Positions 33,406 to 47,200 of a stretch of DNA of 64,000 bases are shown piece after piece. The notes under the pieces are model-generated. The model saw only the letters and a program-made list of their open reading frames with translations. It was not told the origin of the DNA and searched no databases. Source of the stretch: Progne subis subis (lineage: Eukaryota > Chordata > Aves > Passeriformes > Hirundinidae); the NCBI GenBank assembly GCA_022316685.1, contig JAKJHU010000085.1:3410001-3474000 (forward strand), given 5' to 3'. Both the position numbers and the translations under genes were made by a program. Within the stretch, counting starts at the first letter, position 1. Each line of letters opens with the position of its first letter.

Positions 33406-36400
33406 CGTGGCCACGAGTGAGGGATGGAAGGGCTGCTGAGACTGAGCAGGGAAGGGCAAACAGGGATTTCAACAAAAAACCCTGGCTGCAGGGGACCTCT
33501 TCAAACACCAGCAGGGCTGCGATGAGACAGGCCCAGCCCATCCCTTGTTACACTAATTGGCACCAGCAAGGGTGTGGGAAATGGATTTTAGAGAATGAAA
33601 TCTTTTAAAACGCCTCTCAAGAGCGCCGATCCGCTTTGGGAGCTCAGTGGGAGCAGAGCAGCGCCGTCTCACACCCTGGGAGCTGCAGCCTCCGGCAGGA
33701 CAAGGTGCAGGAGCCCGCTGCCAAACCTCCCGTGCGTCCCTCCCGTGCCCCAGCTTCATTGGGAGCGGGAGAGCTCTCACTCACGTGTGAGAACGCCCCA
33801 CTGAAAGAACCTTTTCAGCAGCTCAGAGCTCTGCTGTCCCAAAATGCTGGAGTTTCTGATCGTTTCTGACCCAGATCCTACACTGGACATTTCTCAGCTC
33901 GCATTCAAAAGAAAGGAGATCTGAGAGCGGTCAAGCACCTCAGGAAAATTGGGGTGAATTCTCAACTGCTGCCTTGACCGGGGCTCAGGCACCATCCTGC
34001 TTCTGAGGGAGGTGGATGGAGGCACCCTCCTATAATATGAAGGCAACAAGATTTTCTTTTCACAAACCCGTGCAATAAATAAAATAAAGGGCGGAGTATG
34101 ATGTAGGAAAAAGATCCTACCGGAGGTGAAGCGTACTGGATAAGTTGTAAATACAGAAGAACAGGAAAAAAGGTTTTGTGTTAACTCATGTTCTGGTAAT
34201 ATAGAGGGGGAAAAAACCCCAAAACCCAAGGAGTGTGAGATATAAACTCGATTTGTAAATGAATAAACCCCACATCAACCTAGGTCCGCCTATTCTCCTG
34301 CTCCACTTGGGGAGTAACAGCATTTCAAATTCTGTTAGAACCTCACATTTCTCCCTACAGTGGGCAGAGGAGGGAATGCAGAGTCAGCCTTCAGCCTGGC
34401 CAGCAAACTGCCAGCACGGGAATAAAGATAAGTTTGGGTTCTCCAGTACTCTGCAGTGCTTAAATGATGATAAATGCGGTGCCATAATGCAGCATCTAGT
34501 TGAACGTAATTGCTTTGACTAAGTCTAGAAAGAAATTCATTTGCTCCAAATCAAATCATTCTGAGGACTTTGGGGGAGTATTTTGAACTGTTGTTGGATG
34601 CCAGTCCTGCAGTGCCTCTGTCAGTCCTGGAGTGAGAGCACGCCCACATTAACACAGCCCTGCTTTATTCACAGCTCGCATCAGGAATTACCAGGCAGCA
34701 TTTATTCCAGAAACTACTAAAGCTGCAAACACAGAAAACCAGGTTCCTGCACCACTCATCCCAGCAGATCTGCAGGGTAGCAGATTTTTAATAAACAAGT
34801 GAACTGTTCCGGGAGCCAGTCACAAAGAGGAGAATTTGGCTGGCCTGGCTGCAGATTCAGGGATTTCACAGATAAATCTTCTCTCAGGCCTATTAGCTAA
34901 AACCCCTCCTGCTGCAGGTGTCTGCTCCAGAGCCCTGCTCCTGTGAATGAATTCTCTCACCTCAGTGTGGGCACAGACTTCAGTGACAGTCAGTGAGAAA
35001 AGCAAGGGGCTGCCAGCTACAGCCTCAAGTGGCTTTTTCTCCTCATCTTGTCAGGAAGTTTGAGGCTTTACTGTCTTCTAACATCATTTATTAGTGATTT
35101 TTTTTTTTTTTTTTTTTAATCTATTACTTGAGAGGACAACTTGCAGATATTTCCTTTGATCAGCAACCAGAGTCTTGGTATGCTGAATCAAAAATGGGAA
35201 AACATATTCCCAAGCCTTCATAAACAATGAGGAAAAACCAAACCGACCCCAAAAACACCCCAAACACAAACCACTACTGCCTTCTTCAGAACAAGCTGTG
35301 CAAAAATCCAAATGAGTCAGTAACTGATGCAGGGAATCTAATCCTCTGTGAGCCTCCTTTGTGTATGTATTGTATTTATGCACACAGAGTATATATTAAT
35401 TATTAATTATATTAATTATGCTGTTAAGGGCTATTAGCAGATTTCTAGAAAGAAAGAATCCAAAGGTCTGGCGCAAAAAATAAATTCTTGGGCGTTTCCA
35501 AAAATGATGTGACCTAATGAGGAAAAACCCCCAGCCCACCTTTGAAAGGAGATGGCACCCCCAAAGCATCCAAAATGGGCTAAAACAGAACAAAAACAGA
35601 ACCAGAGTATGGACACTGCTTCCCTCTGCTCCTCTAAATGAATCTCTGAGGGGTTTTCCAGTAGAGTTCATCAATTCTTATCATATTTAATTCAGTTTCT
35701 CTCTCGAGAACTGCAGGGAGAGGCGGTGATAGCTCAGCAGATAATTCCCCAGAGCAGGAAAGGAACACCTCTCAACCACGGGCCACAGTTCAGGGAGAAT
35801 ATCCCGAGCCCTGGGCAAAGCCATCCCTCAGAGGAGCACACACACGAGCTGCAAAGGTCCCAGGGCTTGTGCCGAGTTTGGGATCTTGAGGTATGGGGTA
35901 AAAAGTTATTTCTGATCCTGTTCTGCCAGGAGCCTCTGAGCAGCTGACAGGCGCACAACGTGCTGGGGATCAAGTCTGAGGTGCTGTTTGGCTCCCAGAG
36001 GATGATGGAATGAAAGCATGGCAGGGAGATGTCCACAGGAGAAATAACACTGCTGCCCTCCTTCCCAGAGACCACCTGCCATAACATTTGCTTGCTAAGG
36101 AAAGATTTAATATGATTTATAGACTGTTAAAAATATGTAATTATAAACTAGCCCGGAAGGAGCTAATTCTGATCCATATAGAGGGGAAATCACCCTGATA
36201 AAACACAGAGATAAATCAGAAGCAATGAAGAATACCCTCGATTTTGAGGGGGTTTTTTTTGTAAACCACATCAACCTGAGCTTTTGTTCCCTTCTGACCA
36301 GCTTGGCTTAACTTTGCCTCCTCTCCAAGGAACCTGACTGCTTCCTGCTCATCCTGCTGGAGCGTGGGACAAGCACCAGGCACGAGTGAATTCCAGCAGG

Positions 36401-37514
36401 GAGATGAACAAAGGAAACGCTCCTCACAGCCAGGGCTGAGCAGAGCAGAGCTTGCCCAGAAATCAAGGGGATCACAAAGAGCAGCCAATTGCAGCAAGGT
36501 CAAAAAGCATCAGGGAACCTGAGAGGAGCCCCTGTGCTGCCAGCATCCCTTCCTTCACGCCTGCTCCTCGATGTGCCCATCACCCCGGGCCAGCCCCGAA
36601 CCCCGTTGGAGTTTGCCTTCCACAATCACTGACGTGGCGAAGGTGGGCGATGGAGCTGCTGCTTCCCTGCACAAATGGGCTTTGAGAAGCATCTGGAGCT
36701 GCTCTCTAGCCCTCAGTGCCTCCTTCTCCTTCAGGAACTCTCTGAAAGAGAGCTCGCTTTTAATTAAGGTCTCAGCCTTTGCTTCCTGCTTTCATCGTGT
36801 CTCAGCCTGATACTCAAAACTAAATCCTGTTCTTGTCCTGCAAAGATCCACAGGCCCTAAAGGAAAGTCCCTAATGATGATCAAAAAGTACTTAACGCTG
36901 TATTAGCAATTAGATTAAAACTCAGCATTAATTAAATTAAATTAAAACAAATAATTCATTGGACAGAAGAAGTTCATTGGGCTGGACTTGTTTTCCTTTG
37001 CACGTGCAACTGGCTGCACACACTCCTGTGAAACTGAAGCTTCTCCTCTCCTCCAGGGGTGATAAAATCACTCTAGAGCTGGATCTGGCTGTGCTGCCCC
37101 TGGCCGGGGCTGCTGGGCTGTGAACACCCCCAGCAGCAGCACAAGCTCACAGGGTTCTGTACTGCCAACACCCAGGAGCGGAAGTCAAAAGTGTTGAGGG
37201 TAAAGTGCCAATTTCTCTGAATTCATCAATTTGAAAAACACCTGCACTTGTTAGAATCTCCCAGCTGAGATGCTGTAAATTAAAAAAAAAAAATTGTGGC
37301 ATGAAGGGTAACTTGCAGAAAAGAAAGCGCTGAATTTAAGCACAATTATTTCAGCTGTCTGTCTGTTCTTTTAGTTCCTTTAATAAAAACACAGGTCCAG
37401 AGAGAACAGGACTAGCATTTGTATTCATCACTTCTCTTCTTGATTGAGGGGAAGAAAAATAATGAAACGTGAGAATTTGCCACCTGACCCAAAAAAAAAA
37501 ATATATATTAACGC
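33406..37514. other. Unique non-coding sequence
   Basis: GC-richer at 33600-33760 with several CpGs but too short for a clear island. AT-rich motif-dense stretches at 34430-34560 (GCATCTAGTTGAACGTAATT GC), 36080-36230 and 36850-36965 (TAGCAATTAGATTAAAACTC) may be regulatory. A T-run lies at about 35098-35119. Overlapping open frames have no domain. Confidence 0.45.
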
Positions 37515-38215
37515 TTGGGTTTTTGTGACTGGGATACGCAAAGCAATCACACGGAGACGAGAGATTTCACAGGGCAGAGAGTTCCTCTGAGAGAGCCAAG
37601 GCCGAGAGCCCCTCTGCCTGGTTATTTCTTACTTTTTATCCATTTGTGTGTCTGGCTGTGGATTGGCTTCTGGAGTTTTCACCTCTCAGCCCAATGGCCA
37701 GACCAGCTGTCAGTTACAATTGTTTTCAGGTTAGAAATGTGCAAACAAAGGACAGAGAATGAAAAACAAAGGATTTGTTTATGTTACATGTGTAAGAAAA
37801 AGGTAGAAGATACAGAAGCTGTCCTGCTGCATTGCATTCCCACACCCAAGCAAGCATTTCCATACAGGGAAAAGGGGTCCAGTTTCACCTCAGGACTTTT
37901 ATGGGAGAAGCACCAGAACTTTTTGCTTTTCTCCCCTCGTAACTGGCCCAGCGCCAGTGACAAAGGTGCCTGTTGGATCTCTGACATGTTTCTCAAAACC
38001 TGTGGCTGTTTCTGTCAGGCAGCCTGCCAAAAAACCCCTCCCTGATCACTGTGCACTTAGGAACGAGCTCAGCGCTGCTCGGGGTGTCTCAGCAGCGCAA
38101 GGGGTTTCCCTGCGCTGCACACGGCTTTTGTTCTTCTGTATAATTTGTTATTTTCTCTTTAATTAAAACCTCTTTGCTTTTTCCAAACACCTCCAATCAA
38201 GCCATCTCATTAATT
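37515..38215. mobile_element. Possible ERV-derived segment
   Basis: Starts TGTGACTGGGATACGCAAAG and AATCACACGGAGACGAGAGA, and ends with TTTAATTAAAACCTCTTTGC TTTTTCC. It has the look of LTR or ERV-internal sequence, including CCAATGGCCAG and a terminal polyadenylation-like AATTAAAA. A 176-codon plus frame (37515-38045) covers most of it but has no recognisable domain. No paired copy lies in the window, so the call is weak. Confidence 0.35.
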
Positions 38216-38602
38216 GTTTTTAAGCCATCTCTGGGGAGCTGCTGGACACCCTCAGAGCTTGACACACACCTTTTAGGGGGTGATAACTCGCTGGCCCCAC
38301 ACGGAATTGTACCACAGCACCTGCTTTGGCACAGGGATCACACAACACAGCTTATGGAAACGGGCCTTATTTCCCTTTTATCCTTCAAACCTTCACAGGA
38401 TCCCAGTTCATGATGACACCTGTGCCTCACCCACGTCCTGCAAAGGAGGATGAGATTTCCTTTCCAACCCTCTACGTTCCTACCATTCCTCAACACTCAG
38501 CAAATTCAGCTCCAGAAAGAACAACTTCCTAAGATGCTGATGTAACTGGGGGTTAAACTTTTTGGAATATTTCGGCTCTTCCTTTCTGGTTTAATTCACT
38601 TT

Positions 38603-38662
38603 AAAAAAAAAAAAAATATATATATATATAAAATAAATAAATATAAATAAATATATATATAT
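38603..38662. repeat. A-run and (TA)n/(AAAT)n low complexity
   Basis: About 14 A followed by TATATATATATA, AAATAAATAAAT and another TA run. Confidence 0.9.
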
Positions 38663-38879
38663 CCTTCCAAGTTTTGTCTTGTCCAGGGTATAATTTTGCC
38701 TTGGGACTCGAGGCAGCCATGGCATTTTCTGACTCCCAGTAGAGGATTTTGGTCCTCCAAGCATCACGTTCTCCTCCTGTCTCCTCTGAGGAACAACCTT
38801 GAAATTTTTTTAACTTCAAAATTAGAATTCTGAACTTGCTCCAGAGTGCCTCAAAAAAAAAAAAAAAAAGCTCGAGGTG

Positions 38880-39150
38880 AAATAGCTGTTTCTTGTCAGG
38901 CTCCTAAAATCCCTCGCGGTTAAACGTAATTTTTTAAAGGCTTTATTTGCTATCAAGCACCTGAGTCCTGTATATTTTACAAGTTAATGAGCTCGTTTTT
39001 GAGGAGAAAATGTAGCTGTTAGGAATATTAACTGGAGTTATGCTTACTGCCGGAGTGTGTGTAGGGTGTGTGTAAAAATCCTGCTTTAATGTCTCATCTT
39101 GGAGTAAGTCCCAGAAGAGATTGATTCAATTTCCATTCATTATGGGAGCA
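38880..39150. promoter_or_regulatory. Candidate regulatory block
   Basis: Unique sequence with CGCGGTTAAACGTAATTTTT near 38914, ACAAGTTAATGAGCTCG near 38979, GAATATTAACTGGAG near 39022, and GATTGATTCAATTTCCATTC near 39119. Composition suggests constraint; weaker than the block at 12646. Confidence 0.25.
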
Positions 39151-39448
39151 AAACTCAGAACGGCTCCGATGTACAGACACTCGCTCCTGGCAGCATCCTG
39201 CAGCAGCAGAGATCAGTGATGTGAGGCTGGGAGAAGCCGCAGACGCCGGCTGAGGGGAAGGAGGTGCTGATGGAAAGCTCCAGAATTGCGTTGGGGTTAC
39301 AGGGCGAGGGCTCTGCCACTGACAGCTGCCGTTAACGGGTCCCGAGGCACAAAGATCCCAACTGCTCACCTCCAAATGAGAATTCCTGCTCTGTGTTGCC
39401 TTGGGAACTGAGGCACAAGTTTGGAATAGGAAATATCATCACTTAAAA

Positions 39449-40030
39449 TGTGTGTGTATATATATATATATATATATTTGATATGATACTTAGAACGTTT
39501 ACACATCGTCTGGTTTCATATTTGCCTTGAGGGTCCTTCTCTATCCCTGACCTTTGTGTGACTGAGGCAAGTTCTATAAACCAGAAAAACTACAAATTAA
39601 TTATTATATTTATAATATGATTAAATATATAAAATATATTAAAGAGACAGATTATTTATATTATATTATATTATATTATATTATATTATATTATATTATA
39701 TTATATTATATTATATTATATTATATTATATTATATTATACTATATTATACTATATTATATTATATTATATTATATTACATTATAAATATATGTAGTATT
39801 AAATATATATATATATATTATATAATATATATTATATTATATTATAATAATTTAAAATATAATATAAATATATGTAGTATTAAATATATATAATATATTA
39901 TATATAATATATTATATATTATATATAATATATAAAAATAGATTATATTCTATTTTATTAATATTATGTTAATATTATTAACAATAATTTGCTATTAATA
40001 ATATTATTATTTTAATTATTATTAATTCTT
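39449..40030. repeat. Long A/T-only tract: (TA)n, (TTATA)n and related
   Basis: Begins with (TG)3(TA)n at 39449-39477, then about 130 bp of TTATA units at 39655-39783 with rare C substitutions, then palindromic ATATATAATATAT stretches to about 39950 and ATTATTATT-type sequence to 40030. Interrupted by unique sequence at 39478-39595. Such tracts melt easily and can form cruciforms; they often vary in length. Confidence 0.9.
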
Positions 40031-43000
40031 TCCCAAGGACTGGGAAATAAGCTCATCTATAATGGAGCTTAATAGACTTAGGGACTAAGTTCTTCAGCCA
40101 CAAAGAGACAAAACCAAAAGCTCTTGGAAACGTTTATGAAATTTATCTTGCTAAGTTGTGAAATCACGATTGCACGTGGCAATGACTATGTTCTTGGTTT
40201 TAAGAGAGTTTTAATAACAAAAAAAAATTAATTATTCTACGTGGTGACCAACCTACGGGCTATGTCAAATATCAAATAAGCATAAATGAAAATACAGTTT
40301 AACAGCCTAATTGAAAAGATATTATCAGCTCAGTTCATGGATGTGAGTAGCAGTGGGAAGTCAGGGCTGGGCTCTCCAATCCTGGGCACCTCTCTGTGCA
40401 TGCCCAGAAGTTTATTCAGCATTTAATGCAGAACATTTGTGCCTCAATCAAATTTACTTCCCAGCCTAATTCTCCACTTTGCCTGTTTCACAGCTACTTC
40501 CGTGCCACAGGCTCCATGGGTCTGTGTGCTAAGGACCCTGAATTTCTAGCTAACGTTACTGTAATTTTTGGAGGAAAGGGCTGGGACATGAAAAGCACCC
40601 TGAGAGCCCCAGCTCCTTCCCCTGCTGTCAAAATGCAAAGCCCTTGACGGGGTGAGCCACGAGAGGAACGCTCACTGCGGTCATGGGTGGTTTGCAGGAG
40701 CGTCAGGACACAGCCCAGCTCAGACTGACTTCTGTGCTCATTTATTCTGAGTGATAAAATGCTCCTCCCCTCCGCCAGCGCCACACAGGCTCGGGTGCCG
40801 CTCCTGCTTGGCCAAAGGAAAACAAAAGCCCTGACCAAGGCAGGAGGTGACTTTGTTCAACCCAAAGACTTAGCTGCTAAATTAAGTTTTAAATGCTTGA
40901 GCCCACTCAGAACGCTGACATTTTGTTTTGCCTGTTTCTAAAAGCATTTTTGCAGAGAACACAGAGACATTTCAGGTGTGACTGACACAGGATTAAGTCA
41001 CGGCCCCATGGCATGGGCATTCCATCTTCATGTTGAATTTCTGCAGTGTGTTATACTGAAATCATCCTCTGCTCCTGGTCTCTCTAACACCCAGAAAGGA
41101 AACACACCCGTGCTGCAAAGCCCCAGGAACTGAATTACTCCAATTACCCAAATTGTCTGCAGCAGAACGCAGGGTAAGGGCTGCACAAAGCACCTCCAGA
41201 CGGAAAAACACCATCCTCTGTCTCATTAAATCATCAACTGGACACGAATGCTTGACTCTGAGAGGTTTATTACCCTAAATGCTATTGATCAGCAGTGAAA
41301 CACTGCATTTCTTCATTTACAACCAGGGGAATCGGTTCCTGTCCCATTTCCCAGCGCTGGACAGAGCTCGGGGTGTCTGCACAAGGCTGGCCTCTGCCAT
41401 TCAAGGTTTCCTTGGAGCATTCTTCCCGATTCCCAGGATATCTCTGGCAGAAATCTTTGGCTCAACACCACTCGGTGCTTCTACCACGTGAGCTGCTATC
41501 AACACTTTGGGAGTTTTTCCCCTCCCAGCCCCCAAATTACTGGTTCAGGCTGCTCACACATCCTTTAATTTCAGCTGGGCTAACCAGGAAAGGGAGGAAT
41601 TCCTGCTCCAGGCTGTGTCTGAGAACATCCAGGGTCACTTCTTGGACAAATCCCTCCCCTCCTGTCAGCTCTCTCCTCGCACACTGCATGTCAAAACACT
41701 CACAACTCTTTTTATTTGGGGGGTAGGGAAAAACCTCTTTTTTTGTGCTGTTATATTTGCAGTTTGTATAACCAGTTAGATCGGGAGAGTTGCTTCCTGG
41801 CAGGATTTTGGCTGATTGGCATCAAATCCTACCACACAGGAGGAAATGCTATCAATCCTGCTATTGACAGGGTTGTAAGGGAAGACTAAAGACATGAGAG
41901 GCAGTGGAGGAATCTGAGAATCTCTTAATTGCAAGAGTATTGGGTGGAATCCCAAGTAAAGGGAAAAGATTAAGAATTTAATGCCACAAGGTTTTCCTCA
42001 GATCTTATTTACTGTCTTCAGCCCCAGAGGAGCAATTTGTGTCAGCGGGGTGTTGTACATCCTCAGATCCCACCCGGGAAAGTGATTTTAAGGATAATTT
42101 CCCTGTTTCCCGTCTGTAGGAGTGCAACCATTGTTTGCAGATTGAGTTCAAACACTGTGATTACCAAATAAAGCGCTGCCTGTAAAGCAAGGCTAAATCA
42201 GCAGCATCAGGGTGGCAGTGGACAGCTGAATTAAGTGCTCATCTTTTGGTTATCATGTGCTCTTTTCACAAGGAGATTATTTTTCCAGCACACTCTAACA
42301 CAATTACTCCACAGCATCATCATTACAGTTTGCCTTCTGCATGAAAAAATGTCATGCTGTGCTCTAAAAACCAGTCCCCTCGCAGGAGACCCTGCGAGCA
42401 GCCGAACAAACTCCACGTGGAGATGCATTTGCTCCATCCTCGGTGGATTTTCGAGCAGTGGAAAGCTGTATTTTTCAGTCAAAGCTAACATTCCATCTGG
42501 AGATGAGGGAGGGCCTCGCCGAGCTCCTGGCTTTTCCTGGGAATGATGTAACGGGGTTGTTTGGGCAGGGTTGGATGTGCCTGTGCTGGGAGGAGCTGGG
42601 TTTTGCAGCCAGAGTTGATCACAGTTTTGGCAGGCCAGAGACTCTGAGGCTGAGCTCAGCCCAGACCCTGTGCCCCGTGCAGAACCCTGCCCTGCCCCAG
42701 CAGCTCAGCAGAGCTCCACTCGCGTGGGTTTAACACCAACGGGGCCATTGTCAAACCCAGAGAGCGCAGACGTTTATCTGACATCCAGAGGTGAAACACC
42801 ACCAGCTCACAAGTTCGTGCTTTTGCAGTCTGTCCTTGGGCATTACTGAATGCTTGGGTGTAACACTATTGCAGCGTTTTTTTTCCCCCCTAAGGTTAAA
42901 AAGCCCTACTGATTCATAATTAAAAATATTTCTAAAGAATATAAACCGCAGAATTAATTCTTAATTAAAATTCCTAGGGTGCAAATCAAGCATTCAGACT

Positions 43001-43394
43001 CCAGGAGACTTCAAACCCTGAGTTTTCACCAGTTTTATCAATTCAGCTGCGATGAATGTGGTGTTTATCGGTGTCCTGAACACTCAGGCAATTGGAATGT
43101 GTCTCTCAGTATAGAAATTAGAGATGGAGCTCTTTATTATCCTCCCAATGCCGCCTGAGCCCTCAGGGCTCCTCTGGAATCCCAATTCCTGCCGGTTCTT
43201 CATTCCCTCCCTTCCCGGGCGTCTCTCCTTTGCCACGGGCTGGGGCAGAGGGGAAGGTGGAAAATCCATCGGCCTATTTAACACGGGGAACACTCCCTAA
43301 AGAAAACAAACAAAAGCACAAACACAAGCTGCCAGCTTCCCCACACAGCTTGAGCTACACGTTTGTTCTTGTTGGTTTTGTTTTGGTTTGTTGA
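40031..43394. other. Unique non-coding sequence
   Basis: Overlapping plus frames at 41279-41779 (70-143 codons) have no domain and no splice context I can support. AT-rich motif-bearing stretches lie at 40040-40330 and 42120-42320. No gene was recognised. Confidence 0.45.
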
Positions 43395-43416
43395 TTTTTT
43401 TTTTTTTTTTTTTTTT
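43395..43416 (+). repeat. Poly-T tract, 22 T
   Basis: Uninterrupted T run. On the minus strand it follows no AATAAA signal, so there is no evidence for a retrocopy tail. Confidence 0.9.
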
Positions 43417-44231
43417 AATGTAAAATTTCTGGAGAGCACACAGAGACATCTTGTGCCTGGATGACATATAGCAAGGCAGCTGTGCAGAGGAGGGGGTCGG
43501 GGTCCTCCTGCCTCAGCTCCAGCCCTCTGGGGACACCAGAAGCACACACAGCTGGCAGCCAGCAGCACCCCTGCTCCGGAGAGCAGGCTCAGCATCTCCC
43601 TGGCGTGCAGATGCACCAAGGGGAGGAGGCGGTGGAAGCTCTGGTGCTGTGAGATCGGCCATGGCAGGGAATTTTTTTTCATCAGGCGGCACCTTTCAGT
43701 ATTTTTGAGTGTCATTCCACAGGGTATTTCATCCAAGAGCCACTGGTGGCCGTTGGTTCTCCACTCGAGCTCCGTGTTTCACGCTGGTAACTGCACTGCA
43801 GCAAGCCAGCCTCCAGATGAGATCCCTGAGCTCGGAGACCAGCTGCTCACACCCCTGAGCGCTCTTCTTCTGGGGTTTAGGGACGGAACAGGGGCCAAAC
43901 AGCATTCCAGCCTTTAAATATTTCAGGCAGTGACGGAGAGATGGAGCACAAGTGCTGGGAGCTGACAGGAGCACCCTGAGAGTGGTTTTGCCACAGGCAG
44001 CAAGAGAGGCTGGAGGCATCCTCAGAGAGGGCAGAGCCCGGCTGAGATCGATTCCTCTTGAACCAGATCCTCAGAGATGGAAAGGTTTCCTACTTCTCCA
44101 CATTAGACACCTCTCTCCTACTCAAAACTATGTACTGTCCCATAAAATGGATATTTATACTGGGCTGGGACGGTGCTGGACCACAAGAATCATCCAGTGT
44201 CTCATCTAGAAACCCAATGGGGTGTAAGAAT

Positions 44232-44263
44232 ATAATAATAATAATAATAATGATAATAATAAT
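44232..44263 (+). repeat. (AAT)n microsatellite
   Basis: About ten ATA/AAT triplets with one G interruption. Confidence 0.92.
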
Positions 44264-47200
44264 ACCTACTCTTTAAGCAATTTACCTCAGGAGAGGATCG
44301 AGTCACCTGTTGCTCTCTAAACAGGTAACAGATATTTCCGTGTCCTTACAGGAAAACACAAGTGCTGTGAACCAGAATAACTCTGTGTGCTTGAGGAACT
44401 CTGCTTCTTTGCCGCTTTTCTTTGCAGCCCCGTCCCGATGGTGATGCAGAAGATGAGGACCCAAAAATCTGCCAGGCTGTCCCTGCAGATGATTTTGCTC
44501 TTGGGCACTGAAAACCCGCTCTGTGCCCAGCAATCAAAAATCAAAACCTCTGGGCCAGCCCAGGCGTTCTCCTTTTAGCACACTGACGTTAAGGAAGCGT
44601 TCTGGATTTAGGGGATAACGTGCCTGGCCAAGAACCTGCCTGAGTGATCACAGCTGCCTGAATTGTCCCACCCTCCTGAATTGTCCCCCCTGGCTGGCTC
44701 AGAGCCCCAAGGAGCTGGGCAGCACAGGAGTTCCAGCAGTCCCACCCAGCGAGGGCTCTGCTGTAAGGAGACATTTTTACCTCAGAAAAGCCCAGAGTTT
44801 GTCTCCTCCCTGGGAAACAGCTCTGACAGCATTTGCTGCAAGTAGGGCAGTCCCGAAATATCTCTGAAGCTACTGAGGCAGCAAGGTGGGAAACTCATCA
44901 CGCCCCGAGAAGCGGCTTTGAAATGAGGTAAATGAGTATTTTCGGCAAGAAACCGAGGGGAGAGCCAAGCAAGAAGGCACCAGGCTGCTGTTGTCAGGAG
45001 CAACCCCACGTCCCCCACAGGCAGCCGTGCCCCAGGGCTCCCAGGTTCTCTCCTCCCTCCTGTCCCACGCTCGCTGCTTGCTGCCACTACAGGGGTACAG
45101 AATGCTGACGTACGTAAAGACAGCTCTGCCCAAAAACAAAACCCCGAGTTTACGAGTCCGGGAGGAACGATTCTGAGAACGGGGAGAAAGAGACTAAAAG
45201 CTAATTCTTGTGGCAGGTCCTAGCTCTGTTTAGACCCCAAATTTAAGAGTTCTGGTCTATTCAAGTTCCTTGATGCCCGGTTGTTAAAGCCCACACGCTC
45301 CATTCACAGTGAGAGATTTTAACTGTTGGCATTGTGTGGTCCCTAAGAACCTATCCCCCAGAACCCAGTGGAAATCAGCAGATATTAAATTAGCTGACAC
45401 TCCTGTTTATTCCTTCAAGCACGCACTTGGAGCTGACTGTAATGTTCTGGTGGTCGATGCATTCCTCTCTATTACTTTCCATCTCTTCACATGGAACAAA
45501 AGGCTACAAAGTGCAGACATCAAGGGGAAAAATCCTGGTTCCACTACATTAACTAAAGCTGTCTACTATTGAGAGCAGTGATAGGTAATCTATAAAATAA
45601 TTTCCACTACCCCACTACCATAAAAGAATCCCATTGTCAGTGCAATCCAATAGGACCAGTGAGTGGCTGGAAGAGAATTTACTCTACAATGAAAGTTACT
45701 ACACAGGGGAAAAAAAAAAATCATGTTTTTATAATGTAAACCACGTGTGTTTGTGATGTGTAGAGCAACATCTTTGGAAATCACTGGGCATGACTTAAGG
45801 AAGCTTCGGTCAAGATCAAAGTTTGGGTAACGGCACAAAGTTAGAAAGGAAGATTATAACTGTCTATAAAGAAAAGGAGCTCTGGTAAAACCCAGTTTAG
45901 TCACAGTTTGACAAACATGCTGGATGAGGAGCCCAGCTTACTAAACCTCCTGCATCCAGGATAAAATAAGTTCCCATCTTCCAAGCCATCCTCCAAAACA
46001 AGTCCAATATTTTATTCTGTCTTATAAAACACAACCAGAAATCCAGAACTCAACTCTTTGTCCCGTGGTAAGCGCTGCAGCAGGAAAATCCCCAAATCTC
46101 TCCCCGTTTTCACTTTGGTGCTCAGCCCCGATGTGTTGGGAGCCAGTCCCTGAGGCTGCAGGGGCAGAGGCAGGACAGCTGTGCCCCTGTGCTTCCAAAG
46201 GGAGAATATCAGATGTCAGCTCTGTGCTGCTCAGTTCCCCTCTGGCTGCACATTCCCAGGTCAGAGGTGCCACTCAGATTATTTAGGATGCAGAACCGAT
46301 ACCGAAGCCTCCACGCAGAGCACCAAACCCTGCCCTCCCTCGCTGTCGTTTGGTAAAGTGGGATTTCTTCTGAGCGCTGACGGTCTCTGGGATTGCAGGG
46401 ACTGTAACAGACTTTATTATAAAACTGGCAAATGACATTTATGGCCAGCCTGTGCCCATCCCCAGCACAGCCCCAGAGAGCAGCAGGACAGCTGGACCCT
46501 GCTCTCCACGACACTGAAATGAACACCAGGGAAAGGAAAAGAGTCAGAGATGCAGGCAGCTGCTCCACCTCATTTCTGCTCCTCCTGACCCACCCCAAGG
46601 CTCGGGGCAGGCAAATTTAAGCGACACCACCTGGTTCCAGCTGCAGTGAGGTGTGGCTGAGCCTCCCACCCTGAACTTCTTCCATGGCCTGCCCTCTCCC
46701 ATCTGCTCTCCTGGTCCATCCCCAGCCCTGGGCAGCAGATTTGGTGGGGCTGGGGCAAGGGGGCTCATGGAAAAGCAATAACAAGCACCTCAGCTAACAG
46801 AAATGTGAAGCTTATGGAGACTTTATCCGGCCAAATCCATTCCATTTACAGCAGAAGAGCCCATGCAAGAGCCAGTCCAATTTAGCAGCCCTTTGCTCCC
46901 CCAGCTGAGGCCCTGCAGAGTCAAACATTAAAATAATTCAAGGCAGAGATAACACAGTTCCAGTTCCTGGCAAAGCCTCCTCAGCTGCTCATCATCCAGT
47001 ATATTTCTGAATTCCTGAGCAGTGTAGGAAGCAGCAGTAAAGCTCGTAGTTTCTGCCTGGCCCAGCTACAAATGGAGACAGGCTATTACTTTCTCTTTCC
47101 AAGAATTCATTCAATCGAATCCAATTTCGAAAGCTTTGGAGAGTAATTTGAGATATCAGGAATTTTGGGTTCCTTCACAGTGCCTTGACACTTTTCATGT

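Noticed and set aside
35725..35800. tRNA-like GATAGCTCAGCAGATAA (B-box/A-box resemblance)
   Set aside because: Resembles a tRNA D-arm only; no matching acceptor stem, anticodon arm or T-arm could be placed.
41279..41779. Overlapping plus frames of 70-143 codons as an exon
   Set aside because: Three frames overlap without a domain, and no convincing acceptor/donor pair was found around any of them.
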